Part shown: piece after piece, positions 12,232-24,800 of the stretch | Layout of the letters: each line of letters starts with the position of its first letter | Numbering within the stretch: position 1 is the first letter of the stretch | NCBI GenBank assembly: GCA_023238725.1 | Contig: CM041550.1 | Coordinates: 4,101,044 to 4,165,043, forward strand | Length of the DNA stretch: 64,000 bases | DNA from: Scortum barcoo | Lineage: Eukaryota > Chordata > Actinopteri > Centrarchiformes > Terapontidae | Direction of reading: 5' to 3' | Position numbers and translations under genes: made by a program | The notes under the pieces: generated by a model | What the model was told of the DNA's origin: nothing | The model's input: only the letters and a program-made list of their open reading frames with translations | The model's database searches: none

Positions 12232-15193
12232 CCAATAGTAGTTGCTGTAGTGTACCACCCCCTAGGCCCATACTCTGAATTCTTATCTGAATTTTCAGAG
12301 TTCTTGTCAAATTTAGTCCTTGAAAATGACAAGGTAATTATTGTATTTGATTTTAATATTCATGTGGACATGGATAGTGAGTCTTAGCACAGCATTCATC
12401 TCATTATTGGACTCCATTGGGTTTTCTCAGAGGGTAAATTCTCCAACTCACTGTCACAATCACACCCTTGATTTGGTCCTCACCTATGGTATTGATATTG
12501 AGCACTTAATAGTCTCCCCCCAAAATCCTATATTATCAGACCACTACTTAGTATCATTTGAATTCCTATTACAGGACTATGCACCTCTAGAAAAATTAGT
12601 GTTCACTAGATGGTTACCTGATTGTACTAGGACTAAATTTAAGGAAGCAATTCAGACAGCATTAAAGTCAGTAAGATTTCCTTAGTATCTCTGACGACTC
12701 TCACGTAATTTTTTGAGCTCCCCCCAAATTGACCAACTTGTTAGTAACACCATGGACTCACTCAGAGGCACTCTGGACTCTGTTGCGCCCCTAAAAAGAA
12801 AGATCATAAAACAAAAGAGATTGGCACCATGGTTTAACTCTGCAACTCGCAAGTTCGCAAAACAAACAACACGACAATTGGAAAGGATATGGCGCTCCAC
12901 CAAAGAGGAGGACTCTCGCCTAGCCTGGAAAGAGAGTCTTAAAACATAAAGGAAAGCCCTGTGTAATGCCAGATGCAGATGTGTTAGCCAATTACAGACC
13001 AATATCCAACCTCCCCCTTTGTTGTCTAAGATCCTAGAGAAAGCCGTTGCCAGCCAGTTATGTAATTATCTCCACAGTAATAGTCTTTTTGAAGTTTTTC
13101 AGTCAGGATTTAGAGCTCACCTCACCATAGCACAGAAACAGCACTTGTGAAAGTCACCAATGACCTGTTGACAGCATCAGATAGAGGGCTTCTGTCTGTA
13201 CTTGTCCTGTTAGACCTCAGTGCTGCCTTTGATACAGTTGACCATCACATCCTGTTGCTGAGAATGGAAAAACTGCTTGGTATTAAAGGGTCTGCATTAA
13301 ACTGGTTCAGATCATACTTATCAGATCGGTCTCAGTTTGTCCATATTAATAATGAATCCTCTGTGCATACTAAAGTCTGTCATGGAGTTCCACAAGGTTC
13401 AGTGCTGCTAGGTCCAATTCTGTTTATTTTGTATATGCTGCCCTTGCTGCCCCTTGGCAATATCATCAGGAGGCACTCCATAGATTTCCATTGTTATGCT
13501 GATGACACCCAATTATATTTATCAATGGAGCCAGACAAAACTGATCAGCTCCTGAAACTCCATGCCTGCCTTAAAGATATAAAGGCTTGGATGACCAGAA
13601 ATTTCCTGCTGTTGAACTCAGATAAAACTGAAGTGATCCTATTAGGTCCGAAACACCTGAGGAACACGTTTTCTCCTAAGATAGCCTTGCTGGATGGCAT
13701 TAACTGGGCCTCCAGCACCACTGTAAGGAACCTCGGGGTTTTATTTGATCAGGATATGTCCTTTCGACACCCATATTAAGCATATTTCAAGGTCTGCCTT
13801 TTACCACCTGTGCAACATTGCAAAAATTTGGCACTTTTTGTCCCAAAGCGATGCTGAAAAATTAGTCCATGCATTTGTCTCTTCCAGGCTGGATTACTGT
13901 AATTCACTTTTATCAGGCTGCCCGAACAAGTCGTTAAAGTTAAAGACTCTACAGCTGGTCCAGAATGCCGCTGCTCGGGTGCTGACTAGAACCAGGAAAA
14001 GAGACCATATTACTCCAGTATTGGCTTCTCTGCATTGGCTCCCTGTAAAATTTAGAGTGGATTTTAAAATCCTCACTCCTCACATATAAGGCTCTACATG
14101 GTCTGGCACCATCATATCTTAATGAATTGATAACTCCTTATCATCCGACTAGAGTGCTGCGCTCCCAAAACGCAGGCTTACTTGTAGTTCCCAGGGTTTC
14201 CAGAAGTAGTCTAGGGGGCAGAGCCTTCAGCTATCAGGCCCCTGTTCTCTGGAACCTGCTCCCAGTCTGGGTCCGAGAGGCAGACACAGTGTCAGTGTTT
14301 AAGAATAGACTTAAAACCTTCCTTTTTGATAAAGCTTATAGTTAGGGGGGCACAGGCTCGCCCTTAGTTATGCTCTTGCTATAGCTAAAGCCCTTAAACT
14401 GCCTGGGGGCTCCCATGATGCACCAGGCACCTCTCCCTCTTCCTCTGTCTGTGCTTCCTCTTTTTCTGCTTCCTCTTCCGTTGCTTCCTCTACTCTTATT
14501 ATGTAGTAGTGCAAAGTGCAAACTGGAGTCACCTTATAAACTGGTAAAAAGTGGCTAAAGTGGTTAAACTGGTTAAAGTAGTTAAAGCGAATTTGGTTAA
14601 ATAGGTTAAAGTGGTTAATGTGAATACTCTTATGTCCTGTAAAGTGCATGTTACTGCCGGAGCCCCGGTCCTCTTTGTTCTCTCCAGTCTTGCAGGTTCC
14701 TCACTGATTCTGGATGTGGTCCATCTGTCTGAGGTTCACTGGCCTGGTGGGGACATGATCTGTGTCTGTGTTGTGGAGAGAAGGTCGAGTGGCCCAGAGC
14801 TCCATATGAGGACATCTAGAGATGCACCTGGACTCATGGACTCCTTTTCCATTACCTGTGATACCTTCACACATGGACTAAACCCAATGAACTCAGTTTA
14901 TCTACAATTTATTATGACCACCCATGTATAACTCCATATATGATTGATGATGATGTTCTCTGTACATGTGGCATCTATTGCACATCTGTCCGTCCCAGGG
15001 AGAGGGATCCCTCATCTGTGGCTCTTCCTCAGGTTTCTTCTTTTTCCCATAAAGAGTTTTTTGAAGTTTTTCCTGACCTCGGTTCGAGGGTCTAAGGACA
15101 GAGGGTGTCACAACTGTACAGATTGTAAAGCCCTCTGAGGCAAACAATGTTTGTGATTTTGGGCTCTAAATAAATAAATTTGATTTTGATTTT
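12232..15193 (+). mobile_element. L2-like (CR1 clade) LINE, 5'-truncated, in G2
   Basis: Plus-strand LINE starting inside the endonuclease (FDFNIHVDM, near 12350). RT reading: VLLDLSAAFDTVDHHILL, VCHGVPQGSVL and CYADDTQLYL (catalytic ADD near 13496-13515), then the C-terminal region with NAAARVLTRTRKRDHITPVL, ending LKTFLFDKAYS at 14342. The 3' UTR has a variable GGTTAAAGT-like minisatellite (about 14545-14620) and a tail of TAAATAAATTTGATTTTGAT type. Flanked by TTACAGC target duplications (about 12225-12231 and 15192-15198). Several frameshifts; not active. Confidence 0.85.
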
Positions 15194-16490
15194 ACAGCTT
15201 ACTGTCTTTGGCCGAGCGCTGAGATACCCACTCATCTCTCTCCCTTATTCTGACCAAGTGATAAGCAATTCTTAAATCCAATTTGATGAACACTTTAGCG
15301 CACTTCAGCAGCTCAAAAGCCATTGACCTTAAAGGGAGGGGATACCTGTTCTTTACCGTAATCTCGTTGAGTGGATTGTTGTCGATTCCATCCGTCTTGG
15401 CCACAAAGAAAAAGCTGGTGCCAGCAGGAGATGAAGATGGCCGAATCAGGCCAGCCTTCAGGCAGGAGTCAATGTAGTTCTTCATGGCCTCTCTTTTGGG
15501 GCCCGAGCGAGAGTACAGGTGTCCTTTTGGAATTGTAGCACCGGACAGCAGGTCTATGGGGCAGTCATAAGGTCGATACGGTGGTAGAGAGGTGGCTCAT
15601 GCTTTACTAAAAATCTCCCCTAGGTCATGGTAGCACTCTAGCACATTAGTCAAGTCTGGGGAGTCTGTGGTCGTCTTTATGGAGTCACTTCCTCCACATT
15701 CACACTTCCCATGCCCACCAGCCCCTCGTTTCTCAGACAAACCCTAGAACATTCCTCCCCCCATCCCTTTTATTTTCCATGTGTGCCAGTCAGTAGGTGG
15801 GTTGTGTTTGGGTAGCCAAAGAAAACAAAGAATAAGTGGGTGTTGGACACCATCCTGCTGAAGAATTCGGTGGAGGCCCTCTGGTGGATGGTGGATGTGT
15901 TCTCATGCTGCCTTTCTGTTCCATGATTCTATTGTCTATTTTTGTAACCATAGCAATTACTGAGTCTAGGGTCATGGGAAGATCGAGTGGGGTAGCTGAT
16001 CTTTGATAGAGTTGGAAAGTCTGTTAACGAATGCATCATGCAATGCAGACTCCTTCCACCCACTGTCAGCTGCGATGGTCCGGCAAAGAATGGCATAATC
16101 TTCTACTCTTTGTTTATTTTGTCGCAGATTTATCAGGCTTCTGGCTGCCTCACAACTGGGACTGGTATGATTGAATATTTTCTCAATGACTCAGTAAATA
16201 TGTCAAACGACTTAACTGGGGACCCTCGGGCATGTTTGGCTGTCGCCCTGCCACCGCTCTGGGTAAATTTCTTTACCCTCGCCTGAAAAACCACCTTGGC
16301 ATATTTGGCTGTTATTTTGTCAAGTTAATTATGTCTTTATCAAGGCATATTCATGCCGTAAATATCCAAAGTTGGCCGCTCTGCCCGTCATGTGGGTCAC
16401 CATGAAGACTACCTTTGATTGGTCAGTGGGAAAGGCGGCAGGCTGATGGTTGGTAATGTAGATTGCATTGCACTAAAAAGGGGCGGTTTT
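15194..16490 (-). mobile_element. Ty3/Gypsy copy G2, 5' half (RT and gag regions)
   Basis: RT N-terminal palm at 15192-15485: KAGLIRPSSSPAGTSFFFVA, VKNRYPLPL and FIKLDLRIAYHLVRI. It stops at ERDEW and is joined directly to integrase, so the YxDD half of RT and RNase H are missing. Gag-like segment at 15790-15975. Near 16264-16350 it carries a short degenerate copy of the 33.19/33.99 kb direct repeat. Confidence 0.75.
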
Positions 16491-17047
16491 ACTGGTTTTA
16501 TAGTCTCCAAAGATGAGAGGTTGACCCATGTTGTCAGGGGGCATTATGTGGCACTTTCCATGGTATGAGGAACCACAATTTAATGGGAGCTTTTGTATTA
16601 TTTTTTTATTATTATCATAATTCATAATAAGTGTACACATTTGTTTAATTGTTTTTCTGAAGATGCACATCCACCAGTAATTTTGCAGATTTTTATCTGC
16701 TTGGCACATTGAGAACAGAGGGGAGAATATGTGTTGTTTGGTCAGGTGAAACCTTTGTGTACATCGTTGCTGCGGGGTACCTGTGTGGGAGCACCTGAGG
16801 GAGGGGCGTTTCCGCTGTCTCCCTAGAAGTGATCTGGAGAGAGAGCGAGAGGCATGGTGATCTATTCTTCTTCTTCTTACCTGCTTTGTACAGGTCAGTA
16901 AACGGTGAATGTGTCATGAAAATGTACTTAATAAGGTCAGGATGTATCTGTGTTTATGTTTAATGAGCGTTTACGAAGTTTGGAGAATTTTAGACATATT
17001 AAAAAGTAAGTGAAGTGTTAATTGGTTCAGACGGACTTCGGACATAG
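16491..17047. repeat. Inter-module spacer, copy 2 (left part)
   Basis: Matches 7190-7520 and 40730-41272. Holds the first of two roughly 70-bp direct repeats (16824-16894). Interrupted at 17047 by a LINE. Confidence 0.6.
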
Positions 17048-20000
17048 ATTCAAGATTCAAGATTCAAGATTCTTTATTGTCATTCCAACACAAGTCAAAC
17101 ATGGGATGGAAGCGAGATTAAGATACCCTGGTCCCGGTGCAAGCCCAAAAGTATAAAGATATAAAAAAGTATAATATTATAAAATAAGATAAACAAAAAA
17201 TAAAATAAACAAGATAGAAAAGCGAAAATGAGGTAGTGCAAGATAAAACAGAATAAATATGATTTAACTGTAGTGCAAAAAAAGGCAACAAAAGCAACTG
17301 CATTCTGTGCAGGTGTTGCATTGTGCAGATGTGTATTGTCTTTGGGTGGCTGTCAGAAGAGGGAGGGAAGTGGAGGGGGGGCAGCAGGGGCTACAGGGGT
17401 CCTCCAGAGTTCAACAGTCTCACAGCTTCCGGGAAGAAGCTGTTCCTCAGTCTGGTGGTCCTGCTTTAATGCTCTTGCAGCCTCCTGCCTGAGGGGAAGG
17501 GGGACAAACAGTTCGTGTGCAGTGTGAGTGGGGTCCTTCATGATGCAGGAGGCCCGTTTCCTGCATCTGGAAGTGTAGATGTCCGTGGTGGGTGGGCTAG
17601 ACTGCGTCCCACAGTCCTCTGTGCAGCCTTCACCACCCTCTGCAGAGCCTTCTTCTCTGCCGCCGAGCAGCTGCCGTGCCACACGATGATGCAGGAGGAC
17701 AGGACGCTCTCCACCACACATCTGTAGAAGGAGGTCAGGACTGAGCTCCCCAGCCCGGCGCGCCTCAGCCTCCTGAGGAAGTAGAGACGCTGATGTGCCT
17801 TCCTAATGAGACAGGAAGTGTTCTTGCTCCAGGTGAGGTCGTCAGAGATGTGTACGCCCAGGTACCTGAAGCTGGAGACCACTTCCACCGCAGTCCCTCC
17901 GATGTACAGGGGAGAGGGGAGGTGTCTGCCCCTTCTGAAGTCCACGATCATCTCCTTGGTCTTCTTCACGTTGATGCAGAGGTTGTTTTGTCTGCACCAA
18001 CCCTCCAGGTGTTCCACCTCCTGCCTGTAGTCGGACTCGTCGTTGTTAGCGATCCGTCCCACCACAGCTGTGTCATCCGCGAACTTCACGATCAGACAGC
18101 TCGGATGTATCGCTGATCGCAGTCGAGTGTGAGCAGGAGTGAACAGGGAAGGGGGCTCAGCAGCACACAGCCCTGGGGGGAGCCGGTGCTGAGGCTGATG
18201 GAGGAGGAGGAGACGTCGTGGATCCTCACAGACTGCGGTCTGTCTGTCAGAAAGTCCAGGACCCAGTTACACAGGGTGAAGCTCAGTCCAAGTGTTGTGA
18301 GTTTCTGGACCAGAGTCTGCGGTATGATTGTGTTGAACGCTGAGGTGAAATCCACAAAGAGCAGGCGGACATAAGAGTCTTTGTTCTCTAAGTGGGTGAG
18401 GGCTGTGTGGACCACAGAAGAAATGGCGTCCTCTGTGGATCTATTTCTTCCTATATGCATACTGGTGCGGGTCCACAGTGACGTCGACGCAGTCCTTGAT
18501 GTGGGCCATGACCAGTCTCTCGAAGCACTTCATGACTATCGGGGTGAGGGCTACCGGCCGATAGTCATTCAGGCCTGTCACTGTGGACGTTTTGGGGATG
18601 GGGATGATTGTGGCAGTCTTCAGGCAGGTGGGGACCGCCGCCTGTTGGAGAGAGGTGTTGAAGATGTCCGTCAGCACCTCGGTGAGCTGGTATGCACAGC
18701 CCTTGAGCACCCGCCCGGAGATGTTATCGGGACCAGCAGCTTTGCGTGGGATTAATCCTCTGGAGGGTCCTTCCTCACCTCTGCTGCGGTCACCTCTGAG
18801 GGGCTCTTCCTCCTGGTGGGGGGGTGAATCTGGTGCTGGGGGAGGTGTTTCGGATCATCAAAGCGGGCGTAGAAGTTGTTGAGAGCGTCGGGTAGAGAGG
18901 GGTCCCTGGGGCATTGTGCATCTCTGGTGTTATAGTCTGTGATGCACTTTATGCCCCTCCACATACTCCTTGGATCGTTGGACGTGGACGTGAAGTGTCC
19001 CTGGATCCTCTGGGCGTATGCGGCCTTGGCCCTCTTCACTCCTGCAGTCAGCTGTCTCCTAGCCGCTCTGAGTGCCAGTCTGTCACCAGACCTGAACGCA
19101 GCATCCCTGGCTTTCAGCAGAGACCGGACCTCCGCATTCAGCCAGGGTTTCTGGTTCGGATATTCTGTTACTGTCCTGGTGCTGGTGGCGTCCTCTGTGC
19201 ACTTGCTGATGTAGCCACGAGGACAGCCGATGTATAGTCCTCCAGGTCCACCTCTCCCTCACGGACAGCTGCCTCCCTGAAGATCTGCCAGTCTGTGCGC
19301 TGGAAACAGTCCTGCAGTGCGTGGGACAGCATCACTGGGCCACACGGTGATGGTCCTCTGCGTTGGTGTGTGTCTGAGCAGAGGACGATAGGCAGGGAGC
19401 AGCATGATGGAGATGTGGTCAGAGAAGCCCAGGTGGGGGTGGGGGGACGGCTCTGTATGCGTCTCGTTTGTTGTTGGTGTAAACACGGTCCAGCGTGTTA
19501 TTTCCCCGTGTTGGTATGGTGACATGCTGGTAGAACTTAGGCAGGGTGTCTGTCAGGTTTACGTGGTTGAAATCCCCCGCAACCACGTAAAACGCCTCTC
19601 GGGTGTTTGTGCTGGAGCGAGCTGATGTTGTTGTTAGCTCCTTTAGCGCTTCGTTAGCCTTACTTTTCCGGCGGGATGTAAACAGCCATAACAAACACCG
19701 CCGTAAACTCACGGGGCAGATAGTGTGGCCGGACACTTTACAGTCATATGCTCTATCGCCTCGGAGCAGTGGCTGTTCACCAAGTACAGTTTGTGCACCA
19801 GTCTTTGTTCACGTAGACGCATAATCCGCCCCCGTGGGCTTTCCCCGACTGCTGGTTGCGGTCCGCACGGAAGAGAAGCAACGGCCGTCGAGCTGGAAGG
19901 CTGGGTCCGGCATGTTGTCGTTCAGCCAGGTTTCCGTAAGACAAACCGCACAGTTCCTCATCTCACGGGAGGCCCCCAGCCTCAGTCGAAGTAGGTCCAG

Positions 20001-20408
20001 CTTGTTGTCCAGGGAGCGGACATTGGACAGGAACAGGGACGGGATCGGTGGTCTCCCGGCGTTAGCCTTTAGCCTGGCTAGCAGTCCAGTTACCCGTTTG
20101 CCCCTCTTCTGCTTCGCGCACACGCTTCCTCTTGCCCTCTGTCCGGCCCAGGCTGCGCCAGTCCGGTGTCCTCAGGAGCTGCAGTCTGCCCAGCAGGGCC
20201 CTGAGTCCGAGGTCCTCTGTTTGTATTGTTGTGCTCGTGGCGAACCATCCCTTATTTTAAAAAGTTAGGTTGCTGTACCTTACAACATGTTTACACAAGC
20301 AAAACAGTAAAGTTGGCCTCAAGACCAACCAGAAAAGTACTAATAGGGGGCTTGACCCCGGGAGCACGAGAAGCCGCTGCACTGCTGCGCGCCGCCATCA
20401 CTGTCATT
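17048..20408 (-). mobile_element. Near full-length CR1/L2/Rex1-type LINE, private to M2
   Basis: Minus strand. 3' end at 17048 with tandem ATTCAAG units; 5' end near 20408. Endonuclease near 20123-19419 (FLSNVRSLDNKLDLLRLR, CLTETWLNDNMPD, VVAGDFNHVNL); RT at 18710-17538 (DYRPVALTPIVMKCFERLV, LFVDFTSAFNTIIPQTLV, FADDTAVVGRI at about 18060-18089), followed by FRYLGVHISDDLTWSKNT and the C-terminal block. The sequence at 41240-41290 is the same locus without the insertion (GACATAG directly followed by CAGCGCC), fixing both ends; the flanking duplication is only about 3 bases (TAG). Several frameshifts. Confidence 0.85.
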
Positions 20409-21058
20409 TAGCAGCGCCATTTTGGGTGTGTTACTGTCATCACTTAAGTTAGTTAACAGTGATAGTGTCTCTCTAAACGGCTCCGTCCAAACTTTGAATG
20501 ATTTCTGGTCAATTAATATGTACCTTGTCAACATGTAAGAAAACTTGTATGGTTAATTTTGCAGTTTATTTCCAATTGTGTCTAACAATTTAAGGTATAA
20601 TTCTGTCATCCTGTATTTCAGTATCCTGTAATTATTACAGAGTGTATTTAGCAAAGATAGCAAAGTAATGGAAATTGAATATTTCATTGTATTTTATTTG
20701 CACTAAAAATGAGAGTCAAAACAGGATATATATTGTGGAAAATAATCTGTTATAAACATAAATATTGTTTATTTCATATAAAAGTGTATTTTTGAGGTAC
20801 AAAGAGGTTACAGAGAAACATATTTTGTTGAAATTTGAGTTTATTGTGAGTACATAGACAGAAGAAGAAAACTGAAATTTAAAGGAGCAGGAATGTGTTA
20901 AAATTCAAATGATACAAATTACATATGTTGTAAATAAAAATTCCAGAAGTGATCTGGAGAGAGAGTGAGACGCATGGTGATCTATTCTTCTTCTTCTTAC
21001 CTGCTTTGTACAGGTTACTATATTTGTAACGCGGTCTGCTTCACTGGAGGCCCGTAAC
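20409..21058. repeat. Inter-module spacer, copy 2 (right part)
   Basis: AT-rich, no coding sequence seen. Homologous to 41273-41905. Ends with the second roughly 70-bp direct repeat (20945-21015) and a short tract shared with 7605-7649. Confidence 0.6.
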
Positions 21059-21059
21059 A

Positions 21060-22105
21060 ATTACGCCCCTGGTAGGGTCTCCCATGGCAAACAGGTCCTA
21101 GGTGACGGGCCAGACTAAGAGCGGTTCACAAGCCCATCATGAAAAGTAGACCAACAAGGACCGTTACGTCGCCCGGATTGGCGTTACCGGGGCCTCACCC
21201 TGCCAGGCAGGTCCGGGGCTGGGGCTCGCAGGCGAGCGCCTGGTGGCTCAGCCTGAAATGGCCCAATCTATGTGGGGCTGTCTTGGCTGACACGCCTCTG
21301 CAACATTGCATGGAGGTTGGGGACAGTGCCTCTGGAGTGGCAAACCGGGGTGGTGGTCCCTCTTTTTAAAAAGGGGGACCGGAGAGTGTGTTCCAACTAC
21401 AGGGGGATCACACTTCTCAGCCTCCCCAGGAAGGTCTATGCCAGGGTACTGGAGAGGAGAATTCGGCCGATAGTCGACCCTCGGATTCAGGAGGAACAAT
21501 GCGGTTTTCGTCCTGGTCGTGGAACACTGGACCAGCTCTATACCCTCCTGCAGGGTGCTTGAGGGTTTATGGGAGTTTGCCCAACCAGTCCACATGTGCT
21601 TTGTGGATCTGAAGAAGGCATTCGACCATGTCCCTCATGGTATTCTGTGGGGAGTGCTCCACGAGTATGGGGTCCGGGGGCCTTTGCTAAGGCTCAGACT
21701 GTTCGGTCATGTTTGGACTCTGTCACCGGCCTGTTCATAATCTTTATGGACAGGATTTCTAAGGCGTAGCCAGGGGCCGGAGGGAGTCCAGTTTGGGAAC
21801 CACAGGATTTCATCTCTGCTTTTTGCAGATGATGTTGTCCTGTTGGCTTCATCAAAGCCAGGACCTTCAGCATGTACTGGGGCGGTTTGCAGCCGAGTGT
21901 GAAGTGGCTGGGATGAGAATCAGCACCTCCAAATCCGAGGCCATGGTTCTCGACCGGAAAAGGGTGGCGTGCCCTCTCCGGGTGGGTGGAGAGGTCCTGC
22001 CTCAAGTGGGGGGAGTTCAAGTATCTCGGGGTCTTGTTCACGAGTGGAGGGAAAGATGGAGCGTGAGATTGACAGGCGGATTGGTGCAGCGTCCGTAGTT
22101 ATGCA
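21060..22105 (+). mobile_element. Rex3/RTE-type LINE fragment R2
   Basis: Same internal deletion as R1 (5' leader joined to RT near 21260-21275). RT reading VVPLFKKGDRRVCSNYRGIT, RPGRGTLDQLYTLL and CFVDLKKAFDHVP; the FADD region is shifted. The 3' end joins the host intron at GTCCGTAGTTATGCAAAAGC, a junction also present in R4 and R5. Confidence 0.8.
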
Positions 22106-22354
22106 AAAGCAAGCATGGCCATCCTCAGCTTCTGTAAATTTTGACCAAAACGAGGCTTAATTTCACCACCATCCTGGGGTTCTAGCGTTTCATGTTTTCT
22201 TCCAGTTGAGCTTTAAATAAAACTGATTTGGCTTGACTTGATATAAATAAAGGAATGGGTCTTTTCTTGTTGTTTTTCAAAAGATTATTTTTGGGCCATT
22301 TTGCCTTTATTTGACTGTGAAAGTTTCCTGGAAATCACATTTTGTCGCCGCCAG

Positions 22355-22875
22355 CTGAACTCGAGCGTCTGCACCTGGAGGAGGAGAGGAGGCAGGAGGA
22401 GGAGAACAAGATGCTGCAGGAGATGGATGAGGGCCAGAGGATGGAGTACCTCCACAGGAAGGAGCAGGAGGAGGAGGAGAGGAGGACGAAAGAAGAGGAG
22501 CGCAAGAGGAGAGAGGAGGAGGCCGCCTCACGGGCTGCAGAAGGAGGCCAGGCTGCAGGCAGAGCTGCTCTCCAGGTAGACATGTTTGTTTCGCAATGCT
22601 TTTATGTCACTTTTTTTTTTACATTTCTGGGGGAGGGAAAACAGTATTGTGATTGTCCATAATGCAGCTCTCTGTCTCTCTCTCTCTCATTCTGTCCTCC
22701 CTGCAGACAGATGGCTCTGTTGTAGCAGCAGTTGGCCTTTAAAAGAGGTCTGGTGTTGGAGGCTGGAGGCCTGGAGAAAACTCAGGGCATCTCCAGACCG
22801 TGGATTTACTCTTATTTCACTTTGTTACAGCTGCTGGGTATAAATTCAACCAAAGCTGAGACCACCAACCTTTAA
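22355..22875 (+). pseudogene. Copy of the last two KIAA2012-like exons (M3)
   Basis: Exons 22355-22575 and 22707-22875 keep acceptor, donor and stop. The first is 221 nt (220 needed) owing to an extra base near 22541 (GCAGAAGGAGG); the second has a nonsense TAG at 22723-22725 in place of CAG. The stop is shared with M4. Upstream exons are absent, so it is not expected to form a protein of its own. Confidence 0.85.
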
Positions 22876-23176
22876 ATTCTGCTTTTCAAATCATGATGAT
22901 GACGAGTGGGAGGAAATTTATTTTTGATGAAATGGTTCACTGATTCTGAAAAGATCGTAAAAATAAAAGAAAAACATTCAGTGAGACGTGCATCTCCACG
23001 TCCACAGTCTGTTGCAAGAAAAAAATACTTTCCCCTTTGTCCATTTGTCAAACACAGGACCTGTTTTTCTGTTTTCTCTTTTCAATGATGAAAAAACATC
23101 TCACCAGTGTGTTTCATAAACATGCTGTATTTATACCGTATATTAGTAATAAAATATGGCAATCAATGAGCTTCAT

Positions 23177-24127
23177 TTATTGATAAAGCTGCAATGCTTT
23201 TAACGTAAAAAACTTGGTGAAAGCATGCCTAATTTTCGACAGTTGAAGACCATATATTATTGGATTTAGAAGAGGTTGAATGATCAGTGCATACAGTGAC
23301 AAAATAACTTCCAGCTCAAATGGAATAAACGTAATGTCAGATCTTTGACTGATAAGATTATAAAAGCAGGCAAAGACAAAGCTGATGAGTGAAACTAAAT
23401 GTGGAGTGCAGGTATCAAAAGCCTTCATTTTGGTCTCTCTGGAGGCTTTTAAACAAACAGACAAGATCCTCACGTAAGTGTATGAAATATAACTGAGAGG
23501 AAAAGCAACAGTGAAAAGAAGACCATAAACAACATCATGAACATATGACACTGTTCTGTTCGGTGAGCAAGAAAGTTCAACCACAAGGTGATTGGACACA
23601 ACAAACTTTGTGGATAACAGTCCCACAAAACTTTGAACGAACAGTAAAAGACAGCAAAACTCCAATTTCTACAAAAGAAACCATCCAAATAACAGATATG
23701 CCGATTTGAACCTTTCTTTTAGTGATTATGACGTTGTAAAGTAAAGGCTTACAAATACATACAAATCTATCATACGCCATTATTGTTAATGTTCCATATC
23801 AATGGTCACATATGTATTAATGTTAAATATCTGAAGGAAGCAGTAAAAAGTAGAAATTTCATGAGTCTCTGACAAGATGTTAACCATCAGACAGGGCAGT
23901 AAAGATGTGCTGCCGTATATTTCATTAACAAACAAGTTACACAGGAACAGATACATGGGCTCATGCAGATTTCTGTCCACATAAATGATGACAATGAGAA
24001 CAGTGTTGGCAAAAATAATTGATATGTACAAGAACAATACAAGGAAGAAATATGTGTACTTAAAGTTTCCTATGTTACTGTACATAGTGAAGACAAATGA
24101 CACAATCTCTGTTGAGTTTTCCATCAT
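23177..24127 (-). pseudogene. Odorant receptor pseudogene, copy 3 (M3)
   Basis: Full-length OR on the minus strand, ATG at 24125-24127. Two lesions: the extra base near 23596 (GGACACAAC) shared with copy 2, and a missing base near 23797 (ATATCAATGG where the intact copy has ATATCCAATGG). All OR motifs (LHEPMYLFLCNLF, MAYDRFVCICKPLLY, PLLNPIIYGL) are still recognisable. Confidence 0.85.
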
Positions 24128-24800
24128 CACAGTCACAAATTAATACGTATTCAGTACTTTTCTGATTTGTGGATATGTGACAGCAAGTTTAAGAAAGAAA
24201 TGCAATATTTCAATATGTGTGTTTTAAAGGAATAAACAGGAAAATTACTGACACAATAAAGTGTTTTCTGTTTTTTTAGTAGAAGTTGTTCCATTATTAA
24301 ACATTTTATGAAAGCAGCTGAAAAACAGTTTAAAACCTTTCAAAGCAAAGACAAATGTTTTGGAGAGACTTACTAAAGTTGTTAAGTTAGTTATAAGATT
24401 TTGGATTTCCTCCTCCCCTCCCAACAGAGAACAAACAGAGGCAGCGGCTCAGCTTTATACTCATCTTTCAGCAGACAAACACACACAACAAGCCCTTCGA
24501 GGAATTCATCAAGATGCAACTGACTTTAGCAGAAAATAACAAAGGTGTTTAGAAGGAGAAAGTTCACATGTTACTGTACAAAAATCTTTGAATTTCCAAT
24601 TAAGCAGGAAGTGCATTCATGTGAAAACAACAGTTTTTCATTACAAGCAGCTTCATCAGAGTCATGAATGAAGTGTTTAATATGACAAAATGACAGTAAT
24701 ACCTGTAATATTCAACACAGTGAAATGCATACAGGATACAATAATCACATAAGTACCATATAAAAAGAAGCTTTAACAACAATTTTTTTTCCAACATGGG
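24128..24800 (-). promoter_or_regulatory. OR upstream region, copy 3, with TATA box
   Basis: Copy of the conserved upstream segment, TATAAA on the minus strand at 24454-24459. Nothing else seen. Confidence 0.5.

Larger units (their letters stand above)
8612..16490. repeat. Duplicated module M2
   Basis: Second copy of exons + OR + Gypsy, enlarged by an L2-like LINE within the Gypsy (12232-15193). Its left join to Rex3 (8608/8610) differs from the join shared by M3, M4 and M5. Confidence 0.75.

Noticed and set aside
12232..15193. LINE reverse transcriptases as possible host (domesticated) genes
   Set aside because: All have frameshifts, target duplications or element tails, and none is kept open across copies.
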